Positions 23,187-34,442 are shown, counted from the stretch's first letter. The stretch: DNA of 64,000 nt from Corynespora cassiicola (GCA_022059125.1 JAEUWY010000013.1:310001-374000), one strand, 5' to 3'. Numbers and translations: made by a program. Notes: generated by a model from the sequence alone, not told the origin.

Positions 23187-24795
23187 AGTCATGACAGTCC
23201 GCTGGTTTAGAATGAAGTTTCTGCATTTTCACGGCGTTGGGCTCCAACAACTCTATTCTCGTTCTCAATCTCTGGTCGACCCGGGCCGTCCCTGTACGTC
23301 GCACGACAAGCGGGCCCACACTCTCGGCTACTTGCTACCTGTGCGAGGTTCGTCTCGCCAGAACAACGTTGACAGATGGACGGTCCAAGTCGTCTTCTCT
23401 GGGGTTTTTTCTCCCTTCGAATCTTCTTGATTGTGTAAATGTCTCCCCCATTGGACCCTGTTTTTTTTTCTTTCACCTCGTCCCTTTGCATCTCGTTTAT
23501 ATCTCGGACGGATACCTGGACGGTACCCTGCATGACCGGCGTTCACATACTGGTTTTCTGGTGGACTTTCTTTTTTCTTTCCCTTTTATTTGTTGGTGGA
23601 TCTGCGAAAATGACGCAAGGTGCTACAGACGGCGGAGGCGAGCGATGGGGAATCAAATGATATCTGAGTCCGGCGATTTTTCTTTTGTCCTGACCTCGAG
23701 AGCGGCGGCGAGGGCGGCGGCGGCGGCGACGGGCGGACCCCCCCCTTCGCTGGCATCATCACGCGGAAGCAGTCGGTGAGGCAGTGTCTGTGTAGTGTGG
23801 CCAAAACTGCGCACAAGACGGCGGAAACGTTTGTTGTGGCATGTGGGTCTCTTATCACCACCGGCGCCTCCCATCGGACGTTGGTCAGGCTGTCAAGGGA
23901 GGCATTTTGCTACATGTCGCGCGCGCCGCGAGGGGCATTGCGCCAAGCGGGCGGTTGCGTTGCGCGATGAGGCGGTGTTGCACTGGCGGGTGGTGAGGCA
24001 TGGCATGGCGATGGCTCGGCGGGCTATCCTGCCCAGCTAGCTAGCTGGCCATGCCAGCGCTCGAGGCTATCGAATATCGCAACCGCGCGCGCGCAAAAAA
24101 GGAGGACGAGGGCATACACGGTCTCAAATGGATACATAGCTCCCCACACACGCACACACATTGAGTAAAAAAAAAAAACGCACGTAGCAGAACCGAAACA
24201 CGCAAAAAAAAAAACAATGGAATATACCGCCCCGCCACCAACTACCACAGTAAAAATGTGTTTGTTGTCCTGAGTCCCCGATTGGGAATCGTGTTTATGG
24301 AGTGATGCGTGCTATGCTGTGCTGTGTTGGGTAATCAGCGACCCCCGTCGCCGGCACAACGATATGCAGAATCTATTGCTTATCAGATGCACGCATACGT
24401 GGAGGACGGATGTGCATGAACACTGCATCCCGTTTCCCATAGCTACGACTGCAGCAACATGACAATGGCAGGGCAGGGCAGGACAGGACAGGTACCCGCG
24501 GGCTCGGAACCTCTGGCGCGGAGGTAAAGTCTACGCACACTGGCCGTATCCATGGCGCCTAAGGTGTATGCATGTAGGGCATGCATGGCCCTGCCGGCGT
24601 GCGTGCGCAGGCAGGCAGGCAGGCAAAAAAGCATAGTTTTGCGGAACCGTGGTTCAACGCCTGAGGGCAGGGAATGTAGCCGGCGGGGGGTTTGGAGCGC
24701 CGGGTAAGGTAAGCGCGGGGAGACGTGCGTGTGTGGTGGGACGTGTATGATGTGCAGAAGTGAGGACCTTTTTTTTTGGTCTTGGGCTTTACTGT

Positions 24796-24820
24796 GCTGG
24801 GCTGGGCTGGGCTGGGCTGG
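24796..24820. repeat. Short tandem repeat, GCTGG x5
   Basis: Five perfect copies of GCTGG in a non-coding G-rich region. Confidence 0.8.
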
Positions 24821-26180
24821 GTGTGAAACCTGGCTTGCACGTCGGAGGCATATGGGAAGGGCGCGTGGAAGCTACCTCCCAGCTAACAAACTAACTGGCC
24901 CCCCCGTCCGGAGCGTTTTTTTTTTTTGTTTTTGAGGGGAGGGGCTTTGCTGACCCGGGCGCGTGCGTGCGTGAGAGTGGGAGTCGGAAATGGCGCGGCG
25001 TGGTTACCTGGTATAACAGTGTAGCACGGCGATGAGCCGTTTTTTTTTTTCTTCTCTTCCTGTGAGGCGGATGGGCGTGGTGGGGAGTGGGGACGATGCG
25101 GTATGCACTGCGCCTCAGGCCAGATGGGAGCGAGCGGGTGACAGCTGGGCTTGGGGGATTGGAGAGGGATTTTCGCGGGGGTACTACAGACACGAGGAAC
25201 AGCAAACAAAAGGGCAGAAAGGAAGGGGAAAAAAACCACGCAGGGTGGGTCGACGACGTTGGCAGGACCCGTTTGAGATGGGAGATGCAGGTGGGAGCGC
25301 GTGCGTGGGCTGTGTAGGATGGGCTTGGCGATGATGCCATGGCATCCTGTCTCTCTAACTCTACGTTGTGTCTGTGTGCCTGCGAATTGGCCCGTCTTGG
25401 GGCCAACGCCAGATAGATGAAGATGAGGTGTGCCATAGGCTATCCATTCCGCCCACGCTCCGGGAATAAAGAGGGAGAGAAATTAAAGGACGGCGTACAA
25501 GGCTCCGGTCTTTCTGTTCCTTACTCTAGCCCTGCAAATCGCTACTATACGGCGCTGCGCGATTGCAGAACGATGATGGCGATGATGCTGAAGGAAGGGT
25601 CCTGTCGTGTCAGCCGCAGATCCCCATCCGCCAGAGATCTACGCGAGTGTTACGGTACTGCTACGCCTCTCCTCGGAGGGTAGATATTGGTACAAGTGTG
25701 GGGGGGGGGAAGGAGGGCAGCAGAGGCGGCAGAGAAAGGGGGGGGCGGGCGTCAAGCTTCGCGACAGAAGGGCTGGGGCCGTCTTGATGCGAGCTTGGTG
25801 GAGAGGGGACGGGCTGCTGATGGACGGCTGGCAGAATTGGCTCTGCAGCAGCGTCTTGCAGCGTGGCACGCCAAGGGACAAAGGGCCGCTGAGATGCGAG
25901 ATGCGGCCGCGTGGGTGGGGAGCTGGAGCTACTGGAGCTACCGGAGCTGCAGCTGCTGGAGCTGGAGCTGGATGGGGATGTGGATGACCATGATAGTGTG
26001 CCGTTGCGGGCCCGTTGTTGACGAGATGAGGCGCAGGCAGAGACGCACGTAGGATGCGGCCGGATGGTGGATGTCCAGGTCGTCGAGCGTGCGGCAAGAA
26101 ATAATCGCCGTACACGCGGCCAGCCACGGACGAGCGTCGGTGTTGGGTGTGAGAAGTCTCTGATGGTCCCTCTCCTGGTC

Positions 26181-26216
26181 CTGCTGGTCCTGCTGGTCCT
26201 GCTGGTCCTGCTGGTC
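26181..26216. repeat. 9-nt tandem repeat, CTGCTGGTC x4
   Basis: Four perfect copies of CTGCTGGTC preceded by a partial copy (26174-26180). The unit is a multiple of three, so in one frame it would encode a repeat, but no credible gene surrounds it. Confidence 0.8.
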
Positions 26217-27381
26217 CTTCAGGCAGTCTGTCTCCCCCAGCTGTAGGCGGAGCTAGGCCGGCTAGCTACCGCGGGCCTCCGTCATCGAGGGCGCTGGGGG
26301 GTGCTGCCCGTTCTCGACCAGACATGCACCCCCAGACAACCCCACAGGTTGACGACGTCGTAGGCCAGGCCGTGTGCGCCGAGACGATGGCTGATCACAG
26401 CCACTGTGCAGCCAATAGTGGGCGCCCACCTGACCAGGGGTGGCCACCCATTCACACCCCCTCGGAGCCTCTCCAATCTCGTCGGTCCCTCAGAGTGCTT
26501 TCGCCTCTACTACCAGTCGACCACAAAGCGTCCTCTCCGCCGCCCTGGAGACGAGCGAGGCAGTGCCCCTCTGCTGGCCAACCGCGCGCCAGCTGCCCCC
26601 TCCACGGCCTCCTTCTGACCTGCTGCACCCCCGCCAGGTGCTCGAGTGGCTTTCGCTGCCCGCCTGACGTAATGCACACGGTCGCGTAGCCCTTCCCCGG
26701 ACTCTGTATGCTGGAGCTGCGGCGCCAATCCGGGTCGAGACCGCTGGCCGTCGCTGGCCGCCGCCGCCGCTGCGTATCTGAGTCTCCCCCAGGCTGACCG
26801 AGGGCAAAAGAGACGGCGACGACAAGGGTTGCGAGGCATGGGCGAGGCATGGCACGGCAGCTCTTTCGGGGCGTCTGAGTGGCTAGCATGGGGTCCGCTG
26901 GCTGGGACAAACGACGGGTGCGATAGGCGATGCATCATGTGCGGTTTCGACCACTGGAGCCGTGGGCGAGGGGGCTAAGCGTTCGCCTTTCCCTTTGACG
27001 TCGTGAGGGGCAAATTCTAATGTGTGACTGGACGGGGATGGGAGCTCTTCCAGCTGGTCGCACGCCGGATGAGGCGCCTCCCAAGGTGGCACTCTCCATG
27101 CCCCTCCCCCTCCTCCAGCCCTCCAGGGCCCCCCCTCGGACGGTCCTCCCTCCCTTTCAGACTGGTATATATCGTGGTGCCTCCTCCCGCCTCGAGTAGC
27201 CGTCCCCCCCCCTTTCCTTTATCAGTCACCCAAACCCCTCTCTGTCTGCTGCTTTCTCTCAGCCTCAATTCACCTACTTGCCTACTACACTGCTGCATTG
27301 CACGCCCTCTTCCAAGACCAGAGAGTCGCTCGCGTTGCTCCTTCTTGACCCAAGGATAGACTAGACCTCCAATCGTCCACC

Positions 27382-27996
27382 ATGGCCAATACTGCGTCTG
27401 GTACGTCGTTGCCGCTGATTCCCTATTCCCCATTCCCCATCCCATTCCCCATCCCATCCCCCGTCCCCCGTTCCTGCTCCTTGAGCGCACCTTCCTTACC
27501 TGCCTCCAGCGCCCAAGTACAAATACAAATTAACCCCCGACATAGGAAACATCGACATCACGCCCCAGGCGAACCCCAAGCCCGTCCAACAGGACCCCTT
27601 TGCCGCCCATCGGGATGCCGACAATGGTACGTCGTCGCCGACCGACACTTCGCCAGAGCAGTCCACTGACCAGCCCGCCCGAACAGACCCATTTGCGGGA
27701 GACAAGCTTGCAGACCTCGCCGGCAGCGATGACATGCGCCTTTCGGCCTCGCCGCCCAACAAGGACCGCCGCATGAGCAAGGAGTGGGACGCATCCAAGG
27801 TGCCACCATCACGCTTCCAGCGCCGCGAGGGAAGCATCTACGCAACGCCCGGCTCCCGCGACGGCCACGTCAAGGGCTCAAAACGCGACCAGGCATATCA
27901 CGATAAGCTCAAGGAGAAAGTAAGGATGACGCGCCTGCTCGATGCGCGTTAGAGACCAGTCATACTGACATGGAACCCCAGGGCTGGTCGAAATAG
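27382..27996 (+). CDS. Small conserved-looking fungal protein, function unknown
   Basis: Exons 27382..27400, 27510..27626, 27687..27919 and 27982..27996 (introns 109, 60 and 62 nt) give 127 residues. The first exon encodes only MANTAS plus one base, with the start in the favourable context CCACCATGG. The protein is polar and probably disordered: KYKYKLTPDIGNIDI, DPFAAHRDADN repeated as DPFAGDKLADL, then a charged C-terminal block (MSKEWDASKVPPSRFQRREGSIYATPGSRDGHV) and a helix ending DKLKEKGWSK. The first three splice joins keep the frame through otherwise stop-prone sequence, which supports a real gene. The last intron is less sure: without it the protein ends VRMTRLLDAR. I do not recognise the family; no function is proposed. 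Confidence 0.7.
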
Positions 27997-29224
27997 ATCT
28001 TCTTCCCCCGCCACCGCCCTCCAGCGTCATAATCGATGCACCCCCCCCGCATCACTGTATCTTTAGCTCAATCCCACCTTGACCTTCCTCGTCGTGCCCT
28101 CCCTCGCGGAAACGCCGCCAAAACAGTCCAGAACCGCCCCTAATCCGTCACTCTTCGCATATCCACGGATTGCCGCCGTTCCAATGACGCACTTCCGACG
28201 CACTTTGTCTCAAATCCCCGTTCATCTTCCCCTTTTTTATTACTATTACTTTTTTCCGCCCCTCTTGTTCCATTTCCCCTCCACTTTTTCTTGCTTTGCC
28301 CCCTTTGTAGTCCCCTCCCGATCCCTACATAAAGGGCGGGATCGCCGCACCCGGCGAGACGCTTCTTCTCCTTCTTTTCTTTTTTCGGCCCAACACATGT
28401 CACGCAATCTCGCAATATGATGGGGCGCGGGCAGACGGATTGGATGGTTGGAGAGAAGCTGGATGGATATGCAGAATTGGGAACGGAGCGTTGGGCACCT
28501 GCATAACCCACCTAGTTTATTTTACTTTCCCTTGTCGCTCTGGCTCTGGCTGGCTGGTCGATTGTGAGAATAGTCGTACATGCAAAAATGAAATAATTGC
28601 CTGTTCATAAACGTCTTTTGCATGTGTCGAGATTAGCTCACGCTTTGCTGCCTAGCCATGAAGGCGTGAGGCCGCCGCGCAGACAAAGAACACACACACA
28701 CCTCTCTTCACTCCCTTGGTCGCTCTTTGTCCAAACCCACGCACCCTTCCCTCGACGTGAGGACGTTGCAAACGGCCCCGCTTTCCTTCCTTCCCTTGTG
28801 GGGGGGGGGGACGCACCTGCCCTGGTGCAACGCGGGGTAAAGTGTGTGGAGCGGCCACGTGAGCCGTGGGGCCGTGCGTCTGGAAGGGCCGGGGAGGCGG
28901 GAAGCATGGTTAGTGGGTAAATCGGATGCGATTTTCTTTTTTTTTCTGCGCTTTTGGGTTTGGAGGGTTGTTGGGAGTGGCGGGGGGGGATTGCGTGGCT
29001 GGTGAAAGCATGGTTGGGGTGGAGGGGCCGAGATAGCCGGGTTTGGGGGGTTGCTATGGGTTTTTTGAAGCAGAAGGGCTGAGGCGGTTGGCGGGTTATT
29101 AGGGAGTATGGTATGTTTGGTGGAAGTGATCTGGGCTTAGGGGTTTTGTGTCATTTTGAGTAAGTAAATACCTAGGTGAATACTCTCGATACTGTCTTGT
29201 GCACTAGCAGAGAGCGCATACTAG
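27997..29224. other. 3' UTR and gene-free spacer
   Basis: C/T-rich then T-rich presumptive 3' UTR, a G-rich homopurine stretch (28800-29100) and the shift to AT-rich sequence around 29100. No supported gene. Confidence 0.5.
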
Positions 29225-29611
29225 CTAATCACCCCAAATCTCTTCCCCTTGGTCTTCCAGGTCAGGATTTTGTTCCTCGATAGCCCTCCAAATTCTCCTC
29301 AACATGTCATCACAAACTCGAGGAGTGTGGTTGCGGAGCTTGACTATGGCTGACTTGAGTTCATCGAAAGTTTTCTGGTCTAAGGCGTAGCTTTCTTTTT
29401 CGCTTTGGTCGAATTCCACGCACAGCGGTATCAGAGTATCCAGATACTGTCTGATCTGCGTCGTTACCCGTTTCCATTTAGCGGAAAGGCCTTCACGCTC
29501 CACTTTCAACTCGTCTATCTTTTCCTTCCACACTTGGAAAATGTATTCGACACTCTCGGTCTCCAGACTTGTGAAAAGGTCCTCATCGGTGAAGCTGCTG
29601 CTTTCAGACAT
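29225..29611 (-). CDS. Hypothetical charged helical protein
   Basis: Intronless 128-codon frame from an ATG. The protein is acidic and predicted mostly helical, with coiled-coil-like heptads (VEYIFQVWKEKIDELKVEREGLSAKWKRVTTQIRQYLDTL) and an acidic C-terminus. No domain recognised. It lies at the left edge of an AT-rich island with few genes, typical of fast-evolving or lineage-specific genes. Its well-ordered amphipathic composition is unlikely for a random frame. Confidence 0.5.
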   Translation of the reverse strand: MSESSSFTDEDLFTSLETESVEYIFQVWKEKIDELKVEREGLSAKWKRVTTQIRQYLDTLIPLCVEFDQSEKESYALDQKTFDELKSAIVKLRNHTPRVCDDMLRRIWRAIEEQNPDLEDQGEEIWGD

Positions 29612-30541
29612 GTTTACTGCTGAACGAGAAGATACTTTTGCAAGATTGCAAGTGATGACAGGAGTAGTAGCTATCGCTTAAGGGATTTTGACATTTTGGG
29701 CCAGAGGGCTTCTGTTCTTAGGCTTTGTTTGCTGTGGCTGATCAATAATTGGCAGTATCTTTTTTTGGACCGGAGTCACTAAAACCGCTGCAGTGGTTGG
29801 TGGGGATTTACTAATACTCCTCAACAATGACTTTCAGGAAATGTTCGAGAGCATTTATAGATTACTAAATGTTAGCTAGGAAGTCTGTTGGTTGAATAGT
29901 AGCAACTGTTTCGCTATTTTACATCACCATAGGGTCAGACATGGAGTTATGTCGACGAATTGTCTTGGCAAGTAGACATATTCTTGAGTTAGGGTAGGAA
30001 AATATGTAGGCTGCTTGATTCCTACCAGCTCACTGGGATGCTATAAATCCTTATATATGATTGTTGATGTTAGCTACGACCATTCCGTGGAGAGGTCACG
30101 TCTATAACCAGCTCCTGTAGTTCGATGACTTGTTCATTTTAGTTTTAGCATAGTGATGGCGTATTTTTTAGTATGTTCTAGCAGATGTCGAATCATGGAT
30201 ATCTTGAGTTGCATCAGACATGAGCTCGCGATAAGTCTCGTCACAATCTTCCAAAACCATACAGTATTTTTACAGAAACCTTTCAAGCAGATACTATAGG
30301 CTCTATAGTAAGCGGCCAAGGACTGCACTCTCACAAACATATTAAATCCAGTATACACAAATATCACCCTCTTATATAGTTGTACATAGCATTGAGGAGT
30401 GAATAAAGTTTAGATAGCCTACAATAGTATATTGACTAGGTCTCAGAATTAGATCCTAGCTACGGTTTTCCACTTACATCTCGACTCCATAAAACCAAAC
30501 CAACACTCACAAATCTCTACTAATACCAAGCCAACTCCAAA
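29612..30541. other. AT-rich spacer
   Basis: AT-rich, stop-dense in all frames; the 77-codon minus-strand frame at 30134..30367 looks like a chance frame. No gene seen. Confidence 0.5.
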
Positions 30542-30730
30542 CTATTCAGCCTTGACCTTAACTAGCAACCCTGGGAAATGAATTTCAATCTTTCTCTGTA
30601 TTGCTTTTAGGCCTTCTTTCAATTCTTCCGGTCTACCCTTTTGAAGTGTCTCAACCGCAGCGACCAGTCTATCATGTTTCTCCTGCTTCCTCTTGGAAGC
30701 TACTCCCAAACTGGAAATTATTCTGAACAT
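30542..30730 (-). CDS. Hypothetical 62-residue protein
   Basis: ATG-started short frame encoding a Lys/Glu-rich helical peptide (SKRKQEKHDRLVAAVETLQKGRPEELKEGLKAIQRKIEIHFPGLLV). Composition is ordered, but length is small and there is no family match. It ends 91 bases beyond the stop of the GST gene on the same strand and may be an independent small gene or the 3' part of a longer spliced one. Confidence 0.3.
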   Translation of the reverse strand: MFRIISSLGVASKRKQEKHDRLVAAVETLQKGRPEELKEGLKAIQRKIEIHFPGLLVKVKAE

Positions 30731-30820
30731 CTCCCCACATTCTTACCAATATTTTAAAATAGTAAATTCAGTAAAAACTAGCTAAAACAAAGATCCAAGT
30801 AACTCTATTTGAGAATAAAT

Positions 30821-31489
30821 CTACACAGATACTTTCGACGTAAATGGTATCTCTGCATCTTTTGCTGCCTGCCTTTTACTTATACGTTCCAGGTACTCAA
30901 CAACATTCTTTCTTGCTGGATCCTTCATCCAAGGGCCAATTGAACATCGGTCGACCATATCATTTATTATTCCACATAGGTGGATATCAGCTGCTGAGAA
31001 ACGCTCGCCGCAAAGAAAAGGTTTTTCTTCTAGTTCATCATCTAGCAGATTGAGGGACTGGCTAATCTGAACTTTCTGTATGAGTCTAGCCTCGGGACAA
31101 GGAATGCGACAACCCTTGTAGACATCAACTGTGTCAGGAGAATTGCGGAACCATGCGATAGCCGGTTGTGCAATTTCCAGGTCCATACGCCGGATCCACA
31201 TACGGGTTTGTGCTCGTTCAAGAGACGTCTCACCAAAGAGAGATTTCCCTCCTTTAGCAACTTCGTCAAGATATTCGCAGATAGCCGTAATCTCTGTAAG
31301 GACAGTATGCTCGTCGACTCGGAGAGCGGGAAGTGTACCCCGTGGGTTCACTTGGGTGCGGTATGCAAGCCTCCGGTTCTCCATAGCCACAATGTCAATT
31401 GGTTGTATGTCTAGCTCAAGGCCACCTCGTTCAAGGATGAAGAACCGAACCACATATGGATTGGGACCGATCGAGTCGTAAAGTTTCAT
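30821..31489 (-). CDS. Glutathione S-transferase-like protein
   Basis: Uninterrupted frame of 222 residues from the ATG at 31489, where the thioredoxin-fold domain begins (MKLYDSIGPNPYVVRFFILERGG). The N-terminal domain has the cis-Pro region NPRGTLPAL and the Glu-Ser/Thr-type turn VLTEITAICEYLDE. The all-helical C-domain has the N-capping motif FSAADIHLCGIIND. Length fits cytosolic fungal GSTs. It probably conjugates glutathione to, or isomerises, an electrophile. The frame stays open for 73 more codons upstream, a Lys/Arg-rich extension (MATKKTNQKKFLKRGRKGR) not expected in GSTs and taken as 5' leader. It is head-to-head with an acetoacetate-decarboxylase-like gene, so detoxification or secondary metabolism is a plausible setting (inference). 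Confidence 0.88.
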   Translation of the reverse strand: MKLYDSIGPNPYVVRFFILERGGLELDIQPIDIVAMENRRLAYRTQVNPRGTLPALRVDEHTVLTEITAICEYLDEVAKGGKSLFGETSLERAQTRMWIRRMDLEIAQPAIAWFRNSPDTVDVYKGCRIPCPEARLIQKVQISQSLNLLDDELEEKPFLCGERFSAADIHLCGIINDMVDRCSIGPWMKDPARKNVVEYLERISKRQAAKDAEIPFTSKVSV

Positions 31490-32388
31490 GATTGAAAACT
31501 CGTGGAAGATTGGCGGATTGGAGTAGATGAAAGAAGATGGTGTAATGCGGAAGCAGGGAGTACTGACTACATGTGCTCCTAGTGGGTATTTAAATATGCC
31601 ATATCTCAAGATTTTCGGTCCGTTTTTGTAACGCTGACGCGACACTGTTGTGCGTCCTTTTCGTCCCCTCTTAAGAAACTTTTTCTGATTGGTCTTTTTA
31701 GTAGCCACGCAGTTTAACTAAGCAATCTCATCACCCTCTCCACTTCATTTTTAAGGTCACGCGAATCCTTTGCTTGTAATGATCAGTGATACATATCGAG
31801 GCTGTAAAATGCAATACATAGGCTATTTATTTTCCAAATGCTAAATGTGCTCCGGACGTACGCAAATAACAGCAGACATAGTGCATAAACTTTTGAAATG
31901 AGTAAGAATAACTCATTATGATCAACACTCTGATGATACATGAGCCACAATGACTCATTCTGACTTCTCTTGGCAATATCCTGTGTCATGTATGACGTTC
32001 TGTGTCGCAGCGAAGTGTCGGAACTGTTCAAATGCCGCAATTCCAGTCCCAGAGAATAGGAATAAGAAGTGGAGATGTACTGCTGAGCTCCTGTCACTGA
32101 TCTACCGGCTTTTCGTACATCAGTCCGGCGGCATCCGAAACCAATGATATTTGCCTCTCTTGAACCTTGGTCGCTCATCCCCTCATCTAGATATCTGCCG
32201 CTCCACATGCAGAAGCCCCGCTCCGATCTTACGCAAGCGTACCTATTTGAGGGCAAACTCTCCATCTTCCAACCCATTTCTACTCAGCTCTCTTCCGCCA
32301 GAGTCAGTATCCGACACACTTACTGCCATTCTTTTGTCTTTCTTGGAAATTTCATCACATACTAGCGCATACGACACGAATTTAAAAA
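31490..32388. promoter_or_regulatory. Divergent intergenic region GST / ADC-like
   Basis: About 900 bases between two outward starts, AT-rich, with no better gene. It includes the 73-codon open extension upstream of the GST. It probably holds both promoters; no specific operator recognised. Confidence 0.4.
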
Positions 32389-33198
32389 ATGTCTCACATT
32401 GGAGGCACCCTCAACATGTTTGGTTCCCGTCCTGGTTCCGCTTGGAATTTCGATGGACCTGCTTTTCCAAAACAAGTCTGCTATTTTGTCAAGTTCACCA
32501 GCACCTATGAGGCCATCGAAAAGTTAATTCTCCCACCTCCTCTTAAGGTAGATCGTAGCCTTCCACCTGAGGTTATCACCTGGTATTTCAGTAGCCCAGA
32601 GAGCCGTGGCCCGGGAGGCCAACTCGTTCCTTACCAGGGAATACAGTTCCGCGGCTACACGGAGGTCAATGGCGTTAAAGGAGTGGCTGGCTGGGAATTT
32701 ATAGACGGCCTTAGGGGTGATAAGACAGAAGCCGCCATTATGGGTCCCTGGGGCGTCCAATTTGGAATGATGAAGAAATTTGCAAATATCCACTTTACCC
32801 CCATTAGTGGCGATCAGTTCGAGATTGTTGCAAAGCGCCTCGACAAAACAGTCTTCAAGATGGTGATTGGTGTGGGGGCGGAAATGAAGGGTGCCGAGCG
32901 TGACCGGCTTTTCGAGGGCAAGGAGAACCCCATGACCTTCCCAACCTTTTCAGTACGCGAGATTCCAAACGCGGATTGGTCTGGGTATGTTGATCGATGC
33001 ATACTCAAATTTGCTGTTAATGAGCCCACCATAAACCGTGCCTGGCGCGCGGATCGAGGGTCTATTGAATTTGGCAATGCAGAGTCAGATCCTTTGGATG
33101 AACTGTGCCCACAAAATGTACAGGCTATGATGATTGGTCACCTACGGACGCCTAGGGAAGCTTTCAAAAGCATGGAAGAAATTGCCAATTTTACCTAG
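32389..33198 (+). CDS. Acetoacetate decarboxylase-like protein
   Basis: Intronless 269-residue frame with ATG in AAAAATGTC. The length and strand pattern fit the acetoacetate decarboxylase fold: WYFSSPESRGPGGQLVPYQGIQF, then WGVQFGMMKKFANIHFTP where Lys129-Lys130 match the Schiff-base lysine pair of the family, then FPTFSVREIPNADWSG and AVNEPTINRAWRADRGSIEFGNAESDPLDEL. Family members decarboxylate beta-keto acids or, in fungal secondary metabolism, catalyse other Schiff-base chemistry such as aldol or dehydration steps. I can place it in the superfamily but not assign a substrate. It is divergent from the GST and embedded in AT-rich sequence. Confidence 0.75.
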   Translation: MSHIGGTLNMFGSRPGSAWNFDGPAFPKQVCYFVKFTSTYEAIEKLILPPPLKVDRSLPPEVITWYFSSPESRGPGGQLVPYQGIQFRGYTEVNGVKGVAGWEFIDGLRGDKTEAAIMGPWGVQFGMMKKFANIHFTPISGDQFEIVAKRLDKTVFKMVIGVGAEMKGAERDRLFEGKENPMTFPTFSVREIPNADWSGYVDRCILKFAVNEPTINRAWRADRGSIEFGNAESDPLDELCPQNVQAMMIGHLRTPREAFKSMEEIANFT

Positions 33199-33965
33199 TT
33201 TAAAACTACAACTTTGTATTTAGAAATAATTGTATATTTTATAAACGTAGCTTAATCAGCGAGATTCAGAGGGAATTTGGCTTGAGCTTGAGAAAATTGC
33301 ACTTGTGGTAAGCGGAAACATACACTTGTTGGATACTTTCTGCAGTATAATATTTAGAGTAGAGATCAGACTTGATACCGCGATGTAAATTCCAAAAGAA
33401 GAACCTGGAGAACATAATAAAAATGCCTCTTTGACACAACTATATATCCTTTCTAGAGTGATTCACCCATTAGTGGGGCAAGCTGTAGTGTTTTGGCTGA
33501 CTCATTAATGATCCGGGATACGCTTTGGTCATGCCTGGATCCATGACTAGAGATTTCGTGGCAAAAATATTCTTGACAGTATGGATTTCTAGTAGGTTCG
33601 TTCTATGATAGGTTGTCATCCAACAATCGTGCTCGTTGCGTACTCACTGTTTGCAGGATTGCTAGAGGACAACCTTCGCACTCTTAGTGTGTATGTCTCC
33701 ATGCATCCTCAAAGAAAGAGACCGAGTAAGATTACCAAAATATTAATGATGCAAAACCAAGTCATAAACCCACCTATCAAGTATCTCGGGCATGTCTGTG
33801 CATAGCACATGCCACCCACTCAATCAGGCACCCATACCCAAAAGCACCACTGCCAACATACGCCCCCAATACCTCATACCCCCACCCAAAATCCCCGCAA
33901 ATATATTCACCAAAGGCCTCAACGCCAACCAAACCCCCATTATGCAACTCCAGCAAACCCTCCCC
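33199..33965. other. AT-rich spacer
   Basis: 3' region of the ADC-like gene, then AT-rich sequence that turns C-rich at 33800 as it nears the next gene's 3' end. No gene seen. Confidence 0.5.
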
Positions 33966-34442
33966 TTAATTCTCCTCAAGCCCCCCCTCCAAATCCACCA
34001 AACAAAACCCAAACCCCCTCCTCACCCCCTCCCACACCCTCTCCACCTCTTCTTGAACCTCACCCGGCCCCTCCTCGCGCAAGATCCGACACGCCATCTC
34101 CAACCGATCGAACCGCTCCATCTCCTCGTGCGTCACCAGCCCCGCCTGAACCAGCATCTCGCGGGCGGCGCCCCACTCCCTGGTCAGCGCTTTGATGGCC
34201 TCTTCAAAGGATTTCGGGGGCTGGCTGGCTACGTCTGAGGGGTGGAGGAGGGCGTTGAGCTTGGTTTGCAGACTGGTGAGGGCCTTGGAGAAGGATTTCG
34301 CTGTGGTCTTCTTGGTGGTGGTGGTGGCGGTGGTGGGGTGGGGGCTGGAAGAGGGGGAGGGGGAGGAGGTGCGGCCGTTGGAGTGGGGTGGGGGGTCGAG
34401 GTGGCGCTGTGGCTTTGAGCGGGTGCGAGGTGGGGGCCGCAT
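33966..34442 (-). CDS. Hypothetical protein with disordered N-terminus and helical C-terminus
   Basis: 158-codon frame from an ATG. Residues 1-50 are Pro/Ser/Thr/Lys-rich and disordered. Residues 52-158 look like a folded helical protein (SFSKALTSLQTKLNALLHPSD, SFEEAIKALTREWGAAREMLVQAGLVTHEEMERFDRLEMACRILREEG, VWEGVRRGFGF). I do not recognise it. The strand is GC-rich with C-rich coding, unlike the AT-rich sequence on its left. A second overlapping frame upstream (34229..34762) is Thr/Pro low-complexity and is not accepted as part of it. Confidence 0.5.
   Translation of the reverse strand: MRPPPRTRSKPQRHLDPPPHSNGRTSSPSPSSSPHPTTATTTTKKTTAKSFSKALTSLQTKLNALLHPSDVASQPPKSFEEAIKALTREWGAAREMLVQAGLVTHEEMERFDRLEMACRILREEGPGEVQEEVERVWEGVRRGFGFCLVDLEGGLEEN

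Larger units (their letters stand above)
23187..27381. other. 4.2 kb low-complexity spacer without a recognisable gene
   Basis: It begins with the SYF1 3' UTR. The rest is unusual: GC-rich, with homopurine and homopyrimidine runs, poly-A/T tracts of 8-12 (24167-24215, 24770, 24915, 25040), short tandem repeats and CG-rich patches. Open frames on both strands reach 181 codons but are Arg/Pro/Ser-rich and low in complexity, as expected from biased composition. The last 300 bases are C/T-rich leader-like sequence before the small gene at 27382. Long unspliced leaders or a non-coding transcript are possible but not shown. Confidence 0.5.

Noticed and set aside
24891..25436. Long minus-strand frames in the GC-rich spacer
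   Set aside because: Ser/Pro/His/Arg-rich low-complexity translations produced by skewed composition; several frames open at once.
26452..26938. Minus-strand frame with a signal-peptide-like MPRPCLATLVVAVSFALG
   Set aside because: The rest is Arg/Gly low complexity with three overlapping open frames; judged chance.
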